Assembly: GCF_003312425.1 (NCBI RefSeq)
Contig: NZ_QNUX01000001.1
Span: forward strand, 186,001 to 250,000
Source: Flavobacterium psychrolimnae
GTDB lineage: Bacteria > Bacteroidota > Bacteroidia > Flavobacteriales > Flavobacteriaceae
DNA: 64,000 nt
Direction: 5' to 3'
Part shown: positions 54,477 through 63,356 of the stretch, piece after piece
Layout of the letters: every line of letters starts with the position of its first letter
How positions within the stretch are numbered: position 1 is the first letter of the stretch
The notes under the pieces: generated by a model
The model's database searches: none
What the model was told of the DNA's origin: nothing
Seen by the model: the letters and a program-made list of their open reading frames with translations, nothing else
Position numbers and translations under genes: made by a program

Positions 54477-56423
54477 ATGATTAAGATTACTTTGCCCGAC
54501 GGGTCAATTAGAGAGTTTGCTCCTGAAGTAACTCCAATGGATGTTGCAAAAAACATCAGTGAAGGATTTGCCAGAAATGTGATTTCTGCATCTTTTAATG
54601 GCACAACTATTGAAACAACTACTCCTTTGACGACGGACGGAAATCTTACTTTATATACCTGGAATGACGCTGATGGAAAGAAAGCTTTCTGGCATTCGAC
54701 TTCACACGTTATGGCACAGGTTCTTGAAGAAATGTATCCTGGGATTAAATTAACACTGGGACCAGCAATTTCTAATGGATTTTATTACGATGTAGATTTT
54801 GAAGATAATAAAATCACTGATGCTGATTTCAAAAAAATTGAAGACAGAGTTCTTGAAATATCAAGAGGAAAACATGAATTTAAATTACGTCCCGTTTCTA
54901 AAGCTGATGCATTAGAATTATACAAAGACAACGTTTATAAAACCGAATTAATTTCGAATCTTGAGGACGGAACGATTACTTTTTGTGATCATGATACATT
55001 TACTGACTTATGTCGTGGTGGTCATATTCCTAACACAGGAATCATCAAAGCTATGAAAGTTATGAGTGTGGCCGGAGCATACTGGCGTGGTGACGAAAAA
55101 AACAAACAATTAACGCGCGTTTACGGAACATCATTCCCAAAACAAAAAGAACTTACAGAATATTTAGAATTACTGGAAGAAGCAAAACGTCGTGACCATA
55201 GAAAATTAGGTAAAGAACTGGAGCTTTTTGCTTTCTCACAAAAAGTAGGAGCTGGTTTACCATTGTGGTTACCAAAAGGTGCAGCATTAAGAGATCGTCT
55301 TGAGCAATTTTTGAAAAAAGCACAAAAGAAAGCGGGTTATGAACAAGTAGTTACGCCACATATTGGTCAGAAAGAATTGTATGTAACTTCCGGACATTAT
55401 GCAAAATACGGTGCAGATAGCTTCCAACCGATAAACACTCCCGCTGAAGGAGAAGAGTTTTTGTTGAAACCTATGAACTGTCCGCATCACTGTGAAATTT
55501 ACAACGTAAGACCTTGGTCATACAAAGATTTACCAAAACGCTATGCTGAATTTGGAACCGTTTATAGATACGAACAAAGTGGTGAATTACACGGTTTAAC
55601 TCGTGTTAGAGGTTTTACACAAGATGATGCACACATTTTTTGTACTCCTGAACAACTGGATGAAGAGTTTAAGAAAGTAATTGACTTGGTACTTTATGTA
55701 TTTGGTTCATTAGGATTTGAAAACTTTACAGCTCAAATTTCATTGAGAGATAAGGAAAATCGTGATAAGTACATTGGTACAGATGAAAACTGGGAAAAAG
55801 CTGAAAATGCAATTATCAATGCCGCTGCCGATAAAGGTTTGAATACTGTAGTTGAATATGGTGAAGCTGCTTTTTATGGCCCAAAATTGGATTTCATGGT
55901 AAAAGATGCTTTGGGAAGACAATGGCAATTAGGAACGATTCAGGTAGATTATAACTTGCCGGAACGATTTGATTTGACATATAAAGGATCTGACAACGAA
56001 TTGCACAGACCGGTCATGATTCACCGTGCTCCTTTTGGATCAATGGAACGTTTTATAGCTATATTATTAGAGCACACAGCAGGAAATTTCCCACTTTGGC
56101 TAATGCCTGAACAAGCTATAATATTGTCTTTGAGCGAGAAATATGAAATATATGCGAAAAAAGTTTTAGATTTGCTAGAAAATCACGAAATTCGCGCCCT
56201 AATCGACAATAGAAACGAGACAATCGGGAAGAAAATTAGAGATGCCGAAATGCAAAAAACACCGTTTATGTTGATTGTAGGTGAGGAAGAAGAGAAAAAT
56301 GGTACAATCTCTATCCGTCGTCATGGACAAGAAGGAAAAGGAAATATCACCGTTACAATAGAAGAATTTGTTGCTATTGTAAACGAAGAAATCAGCAAAA
56401 CATTAAAAGTATTTACAGTTTAA
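54477..56423 (+). CDS. thrS: Threonyl-tRNA synthetase
   Basis: A 648-residue class II synthetase. TGS domain (1-60), editing domain with [16 protein letters not shown] and [10 protein letters not shown], catalytic core with motif 2 ([20 protein letters not shown]), zinc ligands in [10 protein letters not shown] and [11 protein letters not shown], and the anticodon-binding domain ([16 protein letters not shown]) at the end. It heads the cluster thrS-infC-rpmI-rplT, the order also found in E. coli. The next gene begins 16 bp later. Confidence 0.97.
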   Translation: MIKITLPDGSIREFAPEVTPMDVAKNISEGFARNVISASFNGTTIETTTPLTTDGNLTLYTWNDADGKKAFWHSTSHVMAQVLEEMYPGIKLTLGPAISNGFYYDVDFEDNKITDADFKKIEDRVLEISRGKHEFKLRPVSKADALELYKDNVYKTELISNLEDGTITFCDHDTFTDLCRGGHIPNTGIIKAMKVMSVAGAYWRGDEKNKQLTRVYGTSFPKQKELTEYLELLEEAKRRDHRKLGKELELFAFSQKVGAGLPLWLPKGAALRDRLEQFLKKAQKKAGYEQVVTPHIGQKELYVTSGHYAKYGADSFQPINTPAEGEEFLLKPMNCPHHCEIYNVRPWSYKDLPKRYAEFGTVYRYEQSGELHGLTRVRGFTQDDAHIFCTPEQLDEEFKKVIDLVLYVFGSLGFENFTAQISLRDKENRDKYIGTDENWEKAENAIINAAADKGLNTVVEYGEAAFYGPKLDFMVKDALGRQWQLGTIQVDYNLPERFDLTYKGSDNELHRPVMIHRAPFGSMERFIAILLEHTAGNFPLWLMPEQAIILSLSEKYEIYAKKVLDLLENHEIRALIDNRNETIGKKIRDAEMQKTPFMLIVGEEEEKNGTISIRRHGQEGKGNITVTIEEFVAIVNEEISKTLKVFTV

Positions 56424-56439
56424 CTTAAATTATAAAGTC

Positions 56440-56997
56440 ATAGCAATAAGAAGCAACAGAGGTTATCAACCTCGCGTAGAAAAAAAGGATGCACACAGAA
56501 TAAATAACCTTATTCGTGGTGTACAAGAAGTAAGACTTGTAGGTGAAAATATCGAACCTGGAGTTTTTAAACTTTCGGAAGCTTTACGATTAGCGGATCA
56601 ATTTGAACTGGATTTAGTAGAAATTTCTCCTAATGCAGAACCTCCAGTTTGTAAAATAATGGATTACAAGAAATTTGTTTACGAGCAAAAGAAACGTGAT
56701 AAAATCCTGAAAGCGAAATCTACGCAAGTAGTCGTTAAGGAAATTCGTTTTGGACCTCAAACAGATGAGCATGATTATGAGTTTAAAAGAAAGAATGCTG
56801 AAAAATTCTTAAAAGAAGGCGCAAAACTAAAAGCGTTCGTATTCTTTAAAGGGCGTTCAATCATTTACAAAGATCAAGGTCAAATCTTATTATTAAGATT
56901 AGCAACCGATCTTGAGGAATTTGGTAAAGTAGAAGCGATGCCAGTTCTGGAAGGAAAGAGAATGATTATGTTCATTGCTCCGAAGAAGAAAAAATAG
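56440..56997 (+). CDS. infC: Translation initiation factor IF-3, apparent AUA start
   Basis: A 185-residue IF-3 that binds the 30S subunit and checks the start codon. The full N-terminal domain is encoded from 56440: [31 protein letters not shown] and [16 protein letters not shown]. The C-terminal domain has [17 protein letters not shown]. The frame contains no ATG, GTG or TTG before 56659, which would remove the whole N-domain. The first codon of the conserved start is ATA. Non-AUG initiation of infC is well known (AUU in E. coli) and allows IF-3 to repress its own synthesis. The AUA reading here is inferred from alignment of the N-terminus by memory. Confidence 0.9.
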   Translation: MAIRSNRGYQPRVEKKDAHRINNLIRGVQEVRLVGENIEPGVFKLSEALRLADQFELDLVEISPNAEPPVCKIMDYKKFVYEQKKRDKILKAKSTQVVVKEIRFGPQTDEHDYEFKRKNAEKFLKEGAKLKAFVFFKGRSIIYKDQGQILLLRLATDLEEFGKVEAMPVLEGKRMIMFIAPKKKK

Positions 56998-57096
56998 TAT
57001 TCAGTTTGCAGTGATCAGTTTTATAACTTTAAACCTGAAACTTTAAACTTGAAACAAAGATAAGTAAGTAAGAATAAATTAAAATACTAGGAAAAA

Positions 57097-57294
57097 ATGC
57101 CTAAAATGAAAACCAAATCTAGCGCCAAGAAACGTTTTAAAGTTACTGGTTCTGGAAAGATTAAAAGAAAGCATGCTTTTAAAAGTCACATCTTGACTAA
57201 AAAATCTAAAAAACGTAAATTAGCTTTGACACATTCAGCGCTAGTTCACAAAACAGATATGAAAAGCATCAAACAACAATTAAGAATTATTTAA
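57097..57294 (+). CDS. rpmI: 50S ribosomal protein L35
   Basis: A 65-residue very basic protein ([40 protein letters not shown]) of the large ribosomal subunit. Standard length and start. It lies 99 bp after infC and 172 bp before rplT; both gaps contain short AT-rich repeats. Confidence 0.96.
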   Translation: MPKMKTKSSAKKRFKVTGSGKIKRKHAFKSHILTKKSKKRKLALTHSALVHKTDMKSIKQQLRII

Positions 57295-57466
57295 TTAAGT
57301 CTTAAAGTTATAAAGCCAAAGGTCTTAAAGACTTTTGACATTCTACTTTAAATACTTTTGACTAAATAGTCTTTAGGTTAAAACAATTTAAAAATAACCT
57401 TGGAGTATGGCCATTAAGTGCTTTTGATTAAATTCAAGCCGCCTGCTACAAAAAAACAATAAAATT

Positions 57467-57811
57467 ATGCCAAGATCGGTAAATTCAGTTGCTAAAAGAG
57501 CAAGAAGAAAAAAAATAATGAAGCAAGCCAAAGGTTTCTTTGGTAGACGTAAAAACGTTTGGACAGTTGCTAAGAATGCGGTAGAGAAAGCAATGTGCTA
57601 CGCTTACCGTGATAGAAAAGTGAACAAAAGAAATTTCCGTGCATTATGGATTCAACGTATCAACGCTGGAGCTAGATTGGAAGGAATGTCTTATTCACAA
57701 TTCATGGGTAAAGTAAAAGCTAACGGAATCGAATTGAACCGTAAAGTTCTTGCAGATTTAGCAATGAATCACCCAGAAGCTTTCAAAGCAGTACTTAATA
57801 AAGTAAAATAA
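57467..57811 (+). CDS. rplT: 50S ribosomal protein L20
   Basis: A 114-residue basic protein needed for early assembly of the 50S subunit. Motifs [40 protein letters not shown] and [20 protein letters not shown] are all typical. In other bacteria L20 represses its own operon by binding the mRNA; the 172-bp leader before rplT is AT-rich and has a hairpin (AAGGTCTTAAAGACTTT) but no clear mimic of the rRNA site. Confidence 0.97.
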   Translation: MPRSVNSVAKRARRKKIMKQAKGFFGRRKNVWTVAKNAVEKAMCYAYRDRKVNKRNFRALWIQRINAGARLEGMSYSQFMGKVKANGIELNRKVLADLAMNHPEAFKAVLNKVK

Positions 57812-57850
57812 ACGTTTTATCAACTCAATTTAGATTACTTACTTATATAG

Positions 57851-57879
57851 AAACCTCAATCGAAAGATTGGGGTTTTTT
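57851..57879 (+). terminator. Terminator of the thrS-infC-rpmI-rplT cluster
   Basis: AAACCTCAATC-GAAA-GATTGGGGTTT followed by a T-run: an 11-bp stem (one G-U pair) with a GAAA tetraloop. Confidence 0.9.
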
Positions 57880-57961
57880 GTTTACAAAGACATTTAAAAA
57901 TTAATAAATTATAGCAATCCGCTAAACACTGTTTTAATATTAATTTCAGTAATTTCGCGCA

Positions 57962-59683
57962 ATGATGTTTAAAAAAAAATATTTCCTGGTTTTTTATCTA
58001 TTCTTAGCATTGCTTTTTCTCACACAATCCTGTGAGAAAAAAAAGAGAAATAATTCTTCTAAAAAACAAGATCTCACAGAAATCAACCGACTCATAGATA
58101 TTGGCCACAAACATTATGAAAACGAAGCATTTGATAGCTCCTATTATTACTTCAATAAAGCTAAATTTGCTGCTGAAATAAAAAAAGACACTTCAAGGAT
58201 TATTCATTCTATAAGTTGGATGGCTCAGATTCAGACGTATTTAGGCGATTATTCCGGTAGTGAGACTACATCTATTGAAGCTTTACCTTTATTAGAAAAT
58301 ACAACTAAATATCCATACGGACAAACTAATATTTACATTGGTCTTGGAAACAATTATTTAATGATATTTGATAATGATAATGCAATATACTATTACAAAA
58401 AAGCAATAAACTCAAAAACTGATGAAGAAGTAGAATCTGACATTATTAACAATATCAGTTTAGCTTACACTGAAAAAGGTGATTATCAAACAGCAATTCA
58501 AATTCTCTTACCCTTGACTATTAAAAAAGAAGTTAAAAATAATAGTGAGGCATTTGCTCGAATTATTAATAATTTGGGACATAATTATAATAAATTAGGA
58601 AGTTCAAAAGCACTTTATTATTTAAACAAAGGATTAAAAATAAGAGAGCTAAATAAAGAAAACCGGGAAATACTGTCTAGCCATTATAATTTAGCTGAAT
58701 ATCACAAAACTAGTAATTTAATTTTATCTACTAAGTATGCTTTACTTGCTTACAAAAAAGCAACTCAAGTAAACCATGCTGACGATCGACTATTATGTTT
58801 AAAACTATTAATACAAAACACATCAGGAGATGAACTCAAAAAATATTCTCTCACTTATCTTCATATCAATGACAGTATTACTAAGGTGAGACAAAAAGCT
58901 AAAAATCAATTTGCTAAAATCAAATATGATTTTAAGAGAGAGAAAGAGGAAAATATAAAACTAAAATCTCAAAAAAAACTTCAATTAGAACAACAGGAAA
59001 ATAGAAATCAGATTTTGTATTTTGGACTGGTCCTATTTATTATCTTAATTGTTTCAATAGCCAATTATCTTGTTGCCAAAAATAAACGAGAAAAAATTAA
59101 AGCATCTTACAACACCGAAACTCGTATATCTAAAAAACTTCATGACGAATTGGCCAATGATGTTTATCAAACTATGGCTTTCGCCGAAACTCAAGATCTA
59201 TCAACTACTCAAAACAAAGAAATTTTAATTTCCAGTTTAGACACCATTTATATTCGTACCCGAAACATTTCAAGAGAAAATAGCAACATCGATACCGGAC
59301 TCGCATTTATATCCCATTTAAAAGACATGATGTCCGGTTTTAACACGCCATTGGTCAATGTACTAATAAATGGTGTGGATACAATAAAGTGGACTGAGTT
59401 AGAAAACCATAAAAAAATCATTGTGTATCGCGTAGTTCAAGAATTGCTGGTGAACATGAAAAAGCATAGTAAATGCAGTTTAGTAGTATTAACTTTCAAA
59501 AAAAATGAAAATAAATTACAAATTGACTACACTGATAACGGGGTTGGAATAGGAAATTCTGAATTAATTTCTAAAAATGGGTTACTCAATGTGGAAAACC
59601 GTATTCATGCTATAAAAGGAACTATTACTTTTGATACTAAATCCAATAAAGGATTTAGAGTAAGTTTAGATTTTCCAATATAA
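57962..59683 (+). CDS. TPR-containing sensor histidine kinase
   Basis: A 573-residue sensor kinase with a lipoprotein-like signal (lipobox LTQSC, residues near 20-24). Several tetratricopeptide repeats follow (about 35-300), then a coiled coil, one membrane helix (about 350-371), and a cytoplasmic kinase. The H-box is KKLHDELANDVYQ with H394, as in the HisKA_3 group, and the ATP domain has VQELLVNMKKHSK, DYTDNGVGIG and GLLNVENRIHAIKG. Upstream of the TM the protein should lie outside the cytoplasm. Its partner is the response regulator gene 11 bp downstream. Confidence 0.9.
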   Translation: MMFKKKYFLVFYLFLALLFLTQSCEKKKRNNSSKKQDLTEINRLIDIGHKHYENEAFDSSYYYFNKAKFAAEIKKDTSRIIHSISWMAQIQTYLGDYSGSETTSIEALPLLENTTKYPYGQTNIYIGLGNNYLMIFDNDNAIYYYKKAINSKTDEEVESDIINNISLAYTEKGDYQTAIQILLPLTIKKEVKNNSEAFARIINNLGHNYNKLGSSKALYYLNKGLKIRELNKENREILSSHYNLAEYHKTSNLILSTKYALLAYKKATQVNHADDRLLCLKLLIQNTSGDELKKYSLTYLHINDSITKVRQKAKNQFAKIKYDFKREKEENIKLKSQKKLQLEQQENRNQILYFGLVLFIILIVSIANYLVAKNKREKIKASYNTETRISKKLHDELANDVYQTMAFAETQDLSTTQNKEILISSLDTIYIRTRNISRENSNIDTGLAFISHLKDMMSGFNTPLVNVLINGVDTIKWTELENHKKIIVYRVVQELLVNMKKHSKCSLVVLTFKKNENKLQIDYTDNGVGIGNSELISKNGLLNVENRIHAIKGTITFDTKSNKGFRVSLDFPI

Positions 59684-59694
59684 CACTGTAGCTT

Positions 59695-60363
59695 ATGTTT
59701 AATAAAGTATTGATTGCCGAGGATTTAGACACCATAAGCGTTGGTGTTATTCAAGCACTGAATGAGATTTCTGTTGCAGAAATTCATCATTCCAAATACT
59801 GTGACGATGCTTTTTTGAAAATAAAAAAAGCACTAGATGATAATGTACCTTATGATTTACTTATCAGCGATTTATCATTTAAACCCGATCATCGAGATAA
59901 CCGACTAACTTCCGGCGAAGAACTGATTGAAGCAGTAAAAAAAGTACAGCCAGATATAAAAACAGTAGTATTTTCTATTGAAGATAAATCATTCCGAATT
60001 AAGTCACTTTTTAAAAACCAAGGAATCAACGCCTATGTTTCTAAAGGTAGAGACAGCATTCCGGAGCTTAAAAAAGCAATTCAGCGTATTTATAATAATA
60101 AAGAAATTGAGCTCACCTCAGAGATTGAATATGCACTAAGAGATAAATCACTCTTTGAAATCGAATCGTATGATATTACCCTTTTGAAATCATTAGCCAA
60201 AGGTTTCACACTAGACGATATCTCGACCGAATTCAAGGATTCAGGAATTATTCCAAATGGTAGCAGCAGCTTAGAAAAACGCATCAATAAATTAAAAATA
60301 TACTTCAAAGCAAGTAACAATGTACATTTGATAGCTATCACAAAAGATTTAGGACTGGTATAA
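59695..60363 (+). CDS. Response regulator (REC plus LuxR-type DNA-binding domain)
   Basis: A 222-residue regulator. The receiver domain has the acidic pocket IAEDLD, phospho-acceptor D59 in LLISDLSFKP, and the switch and lysine region VFSIEDKS and AYVSKGRDS. The C-terminal domain (about 155-222) has a LuxR-type helix-turn-helix outline (LLKSLAKGFTLDDISTEFKD, SSLEKRINKLKIYF). It lies 11 bp after the kinase gene, so the two form an operon. Two promoters just downstream carry identical palindromes that may be its binding sites. Confidence 0.9.
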   Translation: MFNKVLIAEDLDTISVGVIQALNEISVAEIHHSKYCDDAFLKIKKALDDNVPYDLLISDLSFKPDHRDNRLTSGEELIEAVKKVQPDIKTVVFSIEDKSFRIKSLFKNQGINAYVSKGRDSIPELKKAIQRIYNNKEIELTSEIEYALRDKSLFEIESYDITLLKSLAKGFTLDDISTEFKDSGIIPNGSSSLEKRINKLKIYFKASNNVHLIAITKDLGLV

Positions 60364-60500
60364 TCCGGCATTACCTAATTAAGATAATTACTTCACCAGC
60401 ATAAAATCCGAATTATATTTAAAAGTGCATTTTAAACAAAAAATGATTCTTAAAAGAAAAAATACATTTTTATTAAAATTGCACAAAAAAACACTCCCAT

Positions 60501-60514
60501 TACGGTTTTCCGTA
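60501..60514 (+). promoter_or_regulatory. Palindromic operator TACGG-TTTT-CCGTA, site 1
   Basis: Two 5-bp inverted arms (extended to 6 bp, TTACGG/CCGTAA) with a 4-bp centre, exactly 22 bp upstream of the -7 box at 60537. The position overlaps or abuts the -33 region, which suits an activator site. It matches site 2 at 61005 in sequence and spacing. Confidence 0.7.
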
Positions 60515-60536
60515 AAGATAAGATTTTAAAAGATAT

Positions 60537-60544
60537 TAGGTTTG
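60537..60544 (+). promoter_or_regulatory. -7 box TAGGTTTG for the gene at 60572
   Basis: Exact TAnnTTTG, 27 bp before the ATG at 60572. It overlaps the in-frame TTG 60542, so that start is excluded. Confidence 0.65.
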
Positions 60545-60571
60545 CCACAACAAACTTTAAGATCATTTAAA

Positions 60572-60856
60572 ATGGCCAATTTCACAAAAGACGACTTAGC
60601 ATTTACTGGATATTCACAAAAAATCGATTTGGCAAATAATCCAGAACATTTCGAAATACTTGACGGTATGTACATTGACAAAACAGAAGAAATTGAAGTA
60701 ATCTATTTCTGTAATCAGTTTTTAGAAAAATATAAAGTTCCTCAAACCAAAGCAAGTTTCCAAAAAGTTGAAAGTTTCTTACAACATGCAGCGTTAGAAA
60801 ATGAAGTCTACAAAGCTCAATTACAAGATTGGATAGCAAGCAACTGGATCAAATAA
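60572..60856 (+). CDS. 94-residue hypothetical protein under a TACGG palindrome
   Basis: A small soluble protein, MANFTKDDLAFTGYSQKIDL to WIASNWIK, acidic overall and mainly helical, with no signal peptide or motif I recognise. It starts at ATG 60572. Its promoter carries the palindrome shared with the gene at 61091 and it lies directly after the two-component system, so it is a likely target of the regulator. Function unknown. Confidence 0.7.
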   Translation: MANFTKDDLAFTGYSQKIDLANNPEHFEILDGMYIDKTEEIEVIYFCNQFLEKYKVPQTKASFQKVESFLQHAALENEVYKAQLQDWIASNWIK

Positions 60857-61004
60857 TACACTTTTTTACCTATAAGTATATAACTGAAAATAAATTTTTC
60901 GGGTATACAATTTTCAGCAAAACGTGGTTTCCTTTAACCGCTACATAATTCTTGACCTCAAAAAAAACAACTTATAGCGGATTCAAATAATTATTTCGGT
61001 GCAA

Positions 61005-61018
61005 TACGGTTTACCGTA
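61005..61018 (+). promoter_or_regulatory. Palindromic operator TACGG-TTTA-CCGTA, site 2
   Basis: Same arms as site 1 with a 4-bp centre, 22 bp upstream of the -7 box at 61041. AA and AAGG-like flanks are also shared. Confidence 0.7.
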
Positions 61019-61040
61019 AGGAACGGAATTTTATTGCCTT

Positions 61041-61048
61041 TACCTTTG
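61041..61048 (+). promoter_or_regulatory. -7 box TACCTTTG for the gene at 61091
   Basis: Exact TAnnTTTG match, 42 bp before the ATG at 61091. It rules out the upstream TTG 61034 as start. Confidence 0.65.
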
Positions 61049-61090
61049 ATAAAAGTAAAAAACCTAAATGATTTTGCAAATAATTTAGTC

Positions 61091-61378
61091 ATGAAAGAAA
61101 ACGAAGTGCTGAACAATGAAACTGAAAATCATACAATTGAAAAATGGAATAAAATACTTCAAGATTATGATAATTATGTAAAAGAATACCTTAAGGATTA
61201 TAAGAAATCGCTTCAAGGAAATAGTATTTCGTTATCCAAGTATCCTTACATGAAAATCAAATCAGAGGCTTTATATAAGAAACTTAAAAAAGCGGACGAT
61301 AAAAAAATTTTGACACAAAGTCAGATAAAAAAAATATTAAAGATTCAATTAAAAATAGTAACTGCTTGTTGTGAGTAA
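61091..61378 (+). CDS. 95-residue hypothetical protein under a TACGG palindrome
   Basis: A charged, helical, soluble protein (MKENEVLNNETENHTIEKW, DNYVKEYLKDYKKSLQ) without signal peptide or recognised motif; two cysteines close the chain (TACCE). The ATG at 61091 lies well after the promoter. It is followed 19 bp later by a small exported-protein gene. By its operator it belongs with the gene at 60572. Confidence 0.7.
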   Translation: MKENEVLNNETENHTIEKWNKILQDYDNYVKEYLKDYKKSLQGNSISLSKYPYMKIKSEALYKKLKKADDKKILTQSQIKKILKIQLKIVTACCE

Positions 61379-61397
61379 ATCTTTTTAAAAAGACGAA

Positions 61398-61714
61398 ATG
61401 AAAAAAAATATTTTACTGGTAACTATACTAACAATTTTGATTTTTTCTTATCCAACAAAAACTAAACATAAGAATAACAATTCAAGTACCAACAGAGAAA
61501 ACAGTATCCTAATAACGGTACAAAGCGACCGGAAATATGATTCTGATGAAGATGTCAGGAAACTTTCTAGGAATTTTTCGAAAAAAAAACGATAAAAAAC
61601 CAGTTTGATACCTCCCAAAATAAAAATTTTAAACAACATTCCTCAAGGCACAATAAAGGAAAAATCCTGTATTATAAAGACAGCTATGCAAGTCCTAAAA
61701 CTAAAATAGAATAA
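61398..61714 (+). pseudogene. Small exported protein, possibly frameshifted at an A9 tract
   Basis: ATG 61398 starts a protein with a signal-like head (NILLVTILTILIFSYPT). The unbroken frame gives 65 residues and stops at 61593-61595, just after the run of nine A (61581-61589). With one A more, or by a -1 shift there, the frame continues open for 41 codons to TAA 61712-61714 (SRHNKGKILYYKDSYASP). The continued part looks coding but is not recognised. It could be a mutation, a phase-variable tract, translational slippage, or simply a 65-residue gene with chance extension. Confidence 0.5.
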
Positions 61715-61755
61715 TATTTTTAAACATAAATAGTTTACAAAAATAAAAACAAATA

Positions 61756-61872
61756 ATGACATCAGTAGTCCTTCTTAACCTCCATTTACTTTTTGCTGTT
61801 CAAATCGGAATTATGATACTAGGTGCAATTTGGCTGGTATTTTTAGTATATCATTTATGGAAAAATAAATAA
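61756..61872 (+). CDS. 38-residue single-span membrane protein
   Basis: ATG at 61756 to TAA 61870-61872. The peptide is almost one long hydrophobic helix (FAVQIGIMILGAIWLVFLVY) with a short basic tail (HLWKNK). Too short for a family call. Coding is supported by the regular helix, but not proven. Confidence 0.55.
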   Translation: MTSVVLLNLHLLFAVQIGIMILGAIWLVFLVYHLWKNK

Positions 61873-61958
61873 TATTCCTCTTTTCAAACAAGACTTTATA
61901 AAGTCTTTCAAAAAAAACTCATCATCTATAATTAATTCAATAAAGATTAAGAACAACC

Positions 61959-62408
61959 ATGATTTTAAAAAATAATTTCATAAAACTATCATTAACTGAA
62001 AACGGGATACTTTTAATCTTTAAAACAAAAGAAAAAAAGCAAATTTTGTTTTCTGATTTGGACCAAGTTTACATAACAGTAAACAAAATGAAAACCATTT
62101 ACATTGCCCTAATTTTTGCACTTTCAATAGGATTAGCTGGATTTAGCTATATCTATTTCCAAATAGACTTAATCCTGTTAATAGCTTTCTTATTAGTAAT
62201 TACTATCATTTTAAAAATGAATGATTACAAAAGCTATGGTCTAAAAATACGTTTAAAAAACGGTGCCATTTTTGAAAAAAGAGTAGATATCAAATCCAAA
62301 CATGAAACAATAGATTTTGTAAATGACATTCGCAAAGAGATTTACGATTATAAAATAAAAAAGAGTAATGAAGCTTTAATTAAAGTTCAGTATGAATCAG
62401 TTGTCTAA
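61959..62408 (+). CDS. Hypothetical membrane protein, 149 residues
   Basis: A soluble head (ENGILLIFKTKEKKQILFSD), two close membrane helices (IYIALIFALSIGLAGFSYIY and LILLIAFLLVITIIL) and a soluble tail with FEKRVDIKSKHETIDF. It resembles small membrane proteins with a split cytoplasmic domain. No family recognised. Part of the small-gene region after the two-component system, but with its own 86-bp upstream gap. Confidence 0.65.
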   Translation: MILKNNFIKLSLTENGILLIFKTKEKKQILFSDLDQVYITVNKMKTIYIALIFALSIGLAGFSYIYFQIDLILLIAFLLVITIILKMNDYKSYGLKIRLKNGAIFEKRVDIKSKHETIDFVNDIRKEIYDYKIKKSNEALIKVQYESVV

Positions 62409-62542
62409 AACGGAGGAATCCTTCAAAAAAAAAATTTGACTTCAATAAAATATACAACTGAAAAAATGTCACTCACACTGCGCAATCTGAGTTTGAATTG
62501 TTTTAATTTTACAAGTTATAACACACATAACAATTACTAAAA

Positions 62543-63355
62543 TTGACTACATTAAGAGCGCTTTATTCGGCACTATTCGTCCTTATTCCCTTCTATATTT
62601 TCTCCCAAACGAAACTCGTTTCCTGGAACATCGAAAACTTTGGAAAATCAAAGTCTGAACAAACAATCAACTACATTGCAAATTCGCTTAGAGAATATGA
62701 CATAATAGCCATTCAGGAAGTCGTAGCGGGATATGGTGGCGCACAGGCTGTGGCCCGATTAGCAGATGAACTGAATCGCAAAGGCACGAAATGGGATTAT
62801 GTAATTAGCGATCCTACCAGCAGCAGCGCTTACAAAACCGAACGTTACGCATTTATTTGGAAAACAAGCAAGGTTACAAAAATAGGAAGAGCGTGGCTCG
62901 AAAAAAAATACCATTTGGAGATTGACAGAGAACCCTATTTTTGTACGTTTGAGTATGAGAATAAACAATTTACAGTCGTGAATTTTCATGCAATTACAAA
63001 GAAAAGACAACCTGAAACAGAGATTAAATATTTCAAGTATTTACCGGATGAATATCCAAATTTGAACTTAATTTTTGCTGGGGATTTCAATTGTCCTCAA
63101 TCACACACCGTTTTTAATCCTTTGAAAAAAATGGGATACACTTCTATTTTGATTGGTCAAAAAACATCGCTGAAACAAGAATGTAAAAATAATAATTGTC
63201 TGGCTTCGGAATTTGATAATATGTATTTTAAATCTTCGAAAGTAAATACTATCAATTCAGGAATTATTCCGTTTTATAAAAACTTCAATTCTTTAAAAGA
63301 AGCCCGAATAATCTCTGATCATATTCCTATTTGGTTTGAATTTTCTTTGAACTAA
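62543..63355 (+). CDS. Endonuclease/exonuclease/phosphatase-family protein, secreted
   Basis: A 270-residue protein with signal peptide (FVLIPFYIFSQ) and the EEP fold: LVSWNIENFG, IIAIQEV (metal E), LIFAGDFNCPQS (D, N) and ISDHIPIWFEF (D, H) are the four catalytic blocks. Such proteins include DNase I and sphingomyelinase relatives. Because it is exported, nuclease action on extracellular DNA is the likelier guess. The start is TTG at 62543; no ATG lies near. Confidence 0.86.
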   Translation: MTTLRALYSALFVLIPFYIFSQTKLVSWNIENFGKSKSEQTINYIANSLREYDIIAIQEVVAGYGGAQAVARLADELNRKGTKWDYVISDPTSSSAYKTERYAFIWKTSKVTKIGRAWLEKKYHLEIDREPYFCTFEYENKQFTVVNFHAITKKRQPETEIKYFKYLPDEYPNLNLIFAGDFNCPQSHTVFNPLKKMGYTSILIGQKTSLKQECKNNNCLASEFDNMYFKSSKVNTINSGIIPFYKNFNSLKEARIISDHIPIWFEFSLN

Positions 63356-63356
63356 A

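Noticed and set aside
56659..56997. Short IF-3 starting at ATG 56659
   Set aside because: It would lose the whole N-terminal domain, which is clearly encoded upstream in the same frame.
60542..60571. TTG start adding 10 residues to the 94-residue protein
   Set aside because: The codon overlaps the promoter -7 box, so it would not be in the transcript.
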